This document shows, one piece after another, positions 62,195 to 64,000 of a stretch of 64,000 nucleotides of DNA. Location: the NCBI GenBank assembly GCA_004154925.1, contig QJNS01000217.1, forward strand, positions 62,001 through 126,000, given 5' to 3'. The stretch's first letter is position 1; each line of letters begins with the position of its first letter. Position numbers and translations under genes: made by a program. Source of the stretch: Monosporascus cannonballus. Taxonomy: Eukaryota > Ascomycota > Sordariomycetes > Xylariales. The notes beneath the pieces were generated by a model. It was not told the DNA's origin, ran no database searches, and saw nothing but the letters and a program-made list of their open reading frames with translations.

Positions 62195-64000
62195 GTACGG
62201 TTTTATAGCGCCGATCAATCGCCGATCCACTGCTAATAGAGTTTATTACCTTAAGCTACTTGTTTTAAGGCTCGACGATAATCAAATATTGATTTAAATA
62301 TAAATAAATACATTGTTTTACCTTATAAGCGTTAATAAAGACAACGTTTTAACGACGTATAGAAAATCTTTAACATTTTTTAGCTTTTCTATTAAATTCG
62401 AACTCTGGATCTATCATCGCAATTAATAAGCTAGTATATCTATTAAACGTTGAAACACTATAAAAAAATAAAAAATAATTAGCTATATTATTATATATTT
62501 AAAAAATCAGCAGTTTTAACGCTTAATACATTAAAAATCCTTATTTGTACTTAAGTAACACACGCGCTAAGGTTTATTTTCTTATACTTCGTTATTATTT
62601 TAAACAGTTACGATTATTTATATTATAAATCTTTTTTATTAAATAACTTACTAATTATTTTTATTAAAATCTCGAGCGTTACCAAAACGCACATTTTTAT
62701 TCGAATAGTTTAGTTAATTTTATTTAAAAATAGTATACTTTTTTAGTTTTCGTTAACGTTATCACATTTACAATATTATAATAAATTATTTCGAATATAT
62801 AAATTTTTCGTGCTTTATATTATCGGTATTGAAATCGTTGATATATTTTACGAAAATATTAGTTACTTTTTAGAAAATATTATTATATTATTTGTTATAA
62901 GAATTTATCAAATTATCGCTTTAAATTTATGGTATATTTATATAGAAATTAAACTCGTTTTATAAAAAGTATTTTCGTTTATTATTTTAGACACTAATAA
63001 TTATACTATATTAGTTCAAAAATGAAATTTTTGAAAGCAAATGTGGTTTAAGTTTTTTAATTATTTACATCAAAAAATTTTCAATATATTAATTTTACAA
63101 GAAATTAAAAACGCTTTTCGAAATCTATATATAAAAGTTGGCTTTTTTATAAAAGTTTTATCGTTTCGAATTTAACAAATATAAATATTTAAATATTTTA
63201 TAATTTTTATACTAAAAATATTTAGGAAATTAAAGTTTTATTCGTATAACCGTTATTAAAATAAATCGTAATAAGTTTTATAATTTTTTTAAAAAAATTT
63301 ATATAACGTAATAATTTTATTTACAAATATTAATGGCGAAATTAAAAAGAAACAGAACTTTATAATAATTTTATTAAAGATTTCGTTAATTATAAAGATA
63401 GTTTCGATATCTAATTATGTTTAACATTAATTAATGATAAAAGTATTAAGAATTTAGCACTTTTACTAAATATAATTTTATATAATACTATATATAAAAT
63501 AGTAAAATGAGCATAAAATAGTATATATTAATAATTATAAACAAACGTTTTGAAAGATATTTTATTAAATTTTCTTATATTTATCACGCAAATTATATCG
63601 CGTAATAATTTTAAATATATTTAGCTTAGTCTAAGAAATATAGTATGAATCTAAATACATCTTGTATTAAATTTTTTATACCTTCATATTACGAAACTAT
63701 TACAATATATATAATAAATAAATTTAGTTTTGTTATGGACGTTTTTTATTGTTTTCTACATATATTTCGTTTTAACTCTCTTAATTATTTTTTCGATTAT
63801 TCAGTATTTATTTTATGTATTTACATTACTTTTGTTTTTGAAATTGAATTAGCTATATTTAAAAAAACATTTTATTTTCGACATTATTTTAATTATTATT
63901 AATTTTGCACAACTTAATTTAGTTCTATTAAATACGTCGAAAAAGGCGGAATTATTTTTCAAAAACGATAATGATTTCGATTATTCCGATTTCGTCATCC
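62195..64000. other. Unassigned sequence replacing the expected interior of copy 2
   Basis: Alignment between the two retrotransposon copies is clear up to about 62190 (copy 1 near 54820) and then fails. The new sequence opens with a G/C-richer patch (TATAGCGCCGATCAATCGCC, 62205-62280) and continues as RIP-mutated AT-rich DNA to the window end. It is probably another inserted element whose far end lies outside. Confidence 0.45.

Larger units (their letters stand above)
42891..64000. repeat. RIP-mutated AT-rich block of nested transposons
   Basis: From about 42.9 kb to the window end the DNA is overwhelmingly A/T. TpA is everywhere and CpA/TpG is rare, while CpG (tcg, acg, cga) is comparatively frequent among the remaining G/C. 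That is the dinucleotide footprint of repeat-induced point mutation, which turns CpA to TpA in duplicated DNA of many ascomycetes. No intact gene exists. Identifiable contents are two Fot1-like elements and two LTR retrotransposon copies, listed separately. Such blocks are usually heterochromatic and can be centromeric or subtelomeric; which one this is cannot be told from the sequence. Confidence 0.93.
57679..64000 (-). mobile_element. LTR retrotransposon copy 2, RIP-degraded, runs off the window
   Basis: The left LTR is 57679-58026, followed by the same purine-tract position (minus-strand CACAAAAGAAAATTG) and an interior that tracks copy 1. Good anchors are TGTTAATTTAAGTAAAACAA at 58920 (copy 1 near 49227), AAATAATAATGATGTTGAAA near 60017 (copy 1 near 50506), and AAAATAATTTCGAAGGTTGA near 60889 (copy 1 near 53439). 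Alignment stops at about 62195, where unrelated sequence begins. The right LTR is not in the window, so the element is either interrupted or truncated there. The nested Fot1 copy B is absent from it. Confidence 0.75.

Noticed and set aside
63645..63902. 85-codon plus-strand frame at the window end
   Set aside because: Phe/Ile/Tyr-rich translation of RIP-mutated AT-rich DNA, with no domain.

Overview
The window is nuclear DNA of a filamentous ascomycete, most likely a Sordariomycete. The genes carry short introns of about 50-135 bp with GT(A/G)(A/T)G(T/G) donors and AG acceptors. The recognisable proteins are a STRIPAK subunit of the HAM-2/PRO22/Far11 type, a VIB-1/XprG-type NDT80 transcription factor, an RNF14/Itt1-type RBR ubiquitin ligase, a fungal DUF2011 protein and a dolichyl-diphosphate phosphatase. 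The right third carries the hallmark of repeat-induced point mutation (RIP): very AT-rich DNA in which CpA/TpG has become TpA while CpG survives. I cannot name the species.

Layout. 1-11.0 kb: GC-balanced DNA with no gene I can support. 11.1-17.5 kb: a divergent pair, the seven-exon STRIP1/2 homologue (minus) and the two-exon RBR ligase (plus), sharing a promoter region of about 0.9 kb. 17.5-27.0 kb: a second gene-poor stretch with a 9-bp minisatellite and a poly-G/assembly-gap/poly-C block. 27.0-33.8 kb: three intact plus-strand genes (vib-1-like, DUF2011, dolichyl-diphosphatase). 34.3-39.0 kb: two decayed secreted-enzyme genes placed head to head, a GH3 glycosidase (minus) and a GMC oxidoreductase (plus). 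39.19-41.12 kb: a complete Fot1/pogo-type DNA transposon with 44-bp inverted repeats and a TA target duplication, its transposase broken by RIP-like changes. 42.9 kb to the end: a heavily RIP-mutated block of at least 21 kb made of nested repeats.

Inside the AT-rich block I can reconstruct two further Fot1-like elements in opposite orientation (45.58-47.51 and 51.43-53.29 kb), both with a C-terminal CCHC zinc knuckle. There are also two minus-strand copies of one LTR retrotransposon (47.97-56.61 kb, and from 57.68 kb past the window end). The second Fot1-like element sits inside retrotransposon copy 1, and copy 2 preserves the empty TA site. Small islands in the block, clearest at 58.37-58.57 kb, have escaped RIP.

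The intact genes are housekeeping or developmental: cell fusion and fruiting-body signalling (STRIPAK), ubiquitination, nitrogen/carbon and incompatibility control (VIB-1), and N-glycosylation lipid recycling. The lost genes are secreted plant-polymer or carbohydrate enzymes lying next to the heterochromatin-like repeat block. No previously undescribed system is evident; the most informative structure is the dated nest of RIP-mutated transposons.
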